Origin: Pontederia crassipes
Lineage: Eukaryota > Streptophyta > Magnoliopsida > Commelinales > Pontederiaceae
Assembly: GCA_030549335.1 (NCBI GenBank)
Contig: CM060194.1
Coordinates: 74,932,077 to 74,996,076, forward strand
Length of the DNA: 64,000 nt
Reading direction: 5' to 3'
The position numbers and the translations under genes were made by a program. This document shows positions 63,757 to 64,000 of this stretch, one piece after another (position 1 is the first letter of the stretch; every line of letters starts with the position of its first letter). The notes under the pieces were generated by a model, which saw only the letters and a list, made by a program, of their open reading frames with translations, did not search any database and was not told where the DNA came from.

Positions 63757-64000
63757 CCCGTTTGCTTGAGAGGTCAGCTTGTTCATAGCCACTTCTTGTG
63801 CATTGTCGGGGTAGAATTGCTTCTTCAATTCCACCTTGAAGTCTGCCCAAGACCCTATCGGAGTCTCGTCTCCTTCCTCCATCCGACGCCACCACAAGAG
63901 CGCACCATCCACCAGGTAGCGCACGGCCATGTCGATCTGGTCCTTTTCGACCACGATCTTGCTCGTCTTGAAACCTTTTTCAAGACACCAAAGAAAATCG
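63757..64000 (-). pseudogene. Gypsy gag, internal part (right copy)
   Basis: Enters from the right edge with the Retrotrans_gag segment matching the left copy (ALLWWRRMEEGDETPI, WADFKVELKKQFYPDN). An extra base near 63,755 moves the reading into the next frame, where gag continues without an obvious gap. Confidence 0.85.

Larger units (their letters stand above)
58542..64000 (-). mobile_element. Ty3/gypsy retrotransposon, pol-LTR-gag arrangement
   Basis: On the minus strand from the right edge: gag (partial), CCHC, protease, reverse transcriptase, RNase H, integrase, polypurine tract, LTR, primer-binding site, then a second gag start that ends abruptly at 58,542. The gag segment at 58,542-58,719 repeats at 63,824-64,000 with about three differences, giving a period of 5,282 bp. 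One LTR thus serves as 3' LTR of the right copy and 5' LTR of the left one. The gene order PR-RT-RH-INT is that of Ty3/gypsy. Stops and frameshifts make it non-functional. It continues past the window. Confidence 0.93.

Noticed and set aside
1..64000. CRISPR arrays, bacterial operons, rRNA genes
   Set aside because: None present; the sequence is a plant nuclear genome with spliced genes and retroelements.

Overview
This window is nuclear plant DNA. It has an intron-rich class XI myosin gene, an auxin-biosynthesis YUCCA gene, and a dense load of plant transposons (SINE, LINE, Ty3/gypsy, Mutator-like, foldback and MITE-type). The very GC-rich first exon of the YUCCA gene, set in AT-rich surroundings, points to a monocot; the species cannot be named from the sequence.

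Positions 1-23,250 (minus strand): a myosin XI heavy chain runs right to left. Twenty-four exons (23,069 down to 3,897) join in one frame into 982 codons: SH3-like N-terminus, complete motor, six IQ motifs and the start of the coiled coil. The rest of the coiled coil and the globular tail are not in the window and should lie left of position 1. The introns carry two long foldback elements (1275-2283 and 5823-7303, each with a 10-bp target duplication), four pieces of one (TTG)n-tailed SINE family (one of them only the tail), two LINE fragments in a 6.6-kb intron, and a fresh 198-bp tandem duplication that copies most of one motor exon.

Positions 23,250-41,977: AT-rich intergenic sequence without a convincing gene. 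It holds long ATT/AAT microsatellites, related AT-rich MITE-like copies, a pair of GC-rich dispersed repeats and LTR-like debris.

Positions 41,978-48,224: a decayed Mutator-like element with roughly 250-bp terminal inverted repeats. A FAR1/MULE-type transposase lies on the minus strand and is split by an AT-rich insertion. A convergent small gene on the plus strand encodes a GRF zinc finger with a C-terminal membrane segment, broken by one stop codon.

Positions 50,670-52,287 (plus strand): an intact three-exon YUCCA flavin monooxygenase of 424 residues, the only complete host gene here.

Positions 54,975-64,000: a LINE (plus strand: zinc knuckles, endonuclease, start of reverse transcriptase) abuts, without target duplication, a Ty3/gypsy element on the minus strand. 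The gypsy part is arranged pol-LTR-gag: one 854-bp LTR is shared by two copies, giving a 5,282-bp period. Stop codons in all these elements are of the kind made by C-to-T or G-to-A change, as expected from methylated, silenced DNA.
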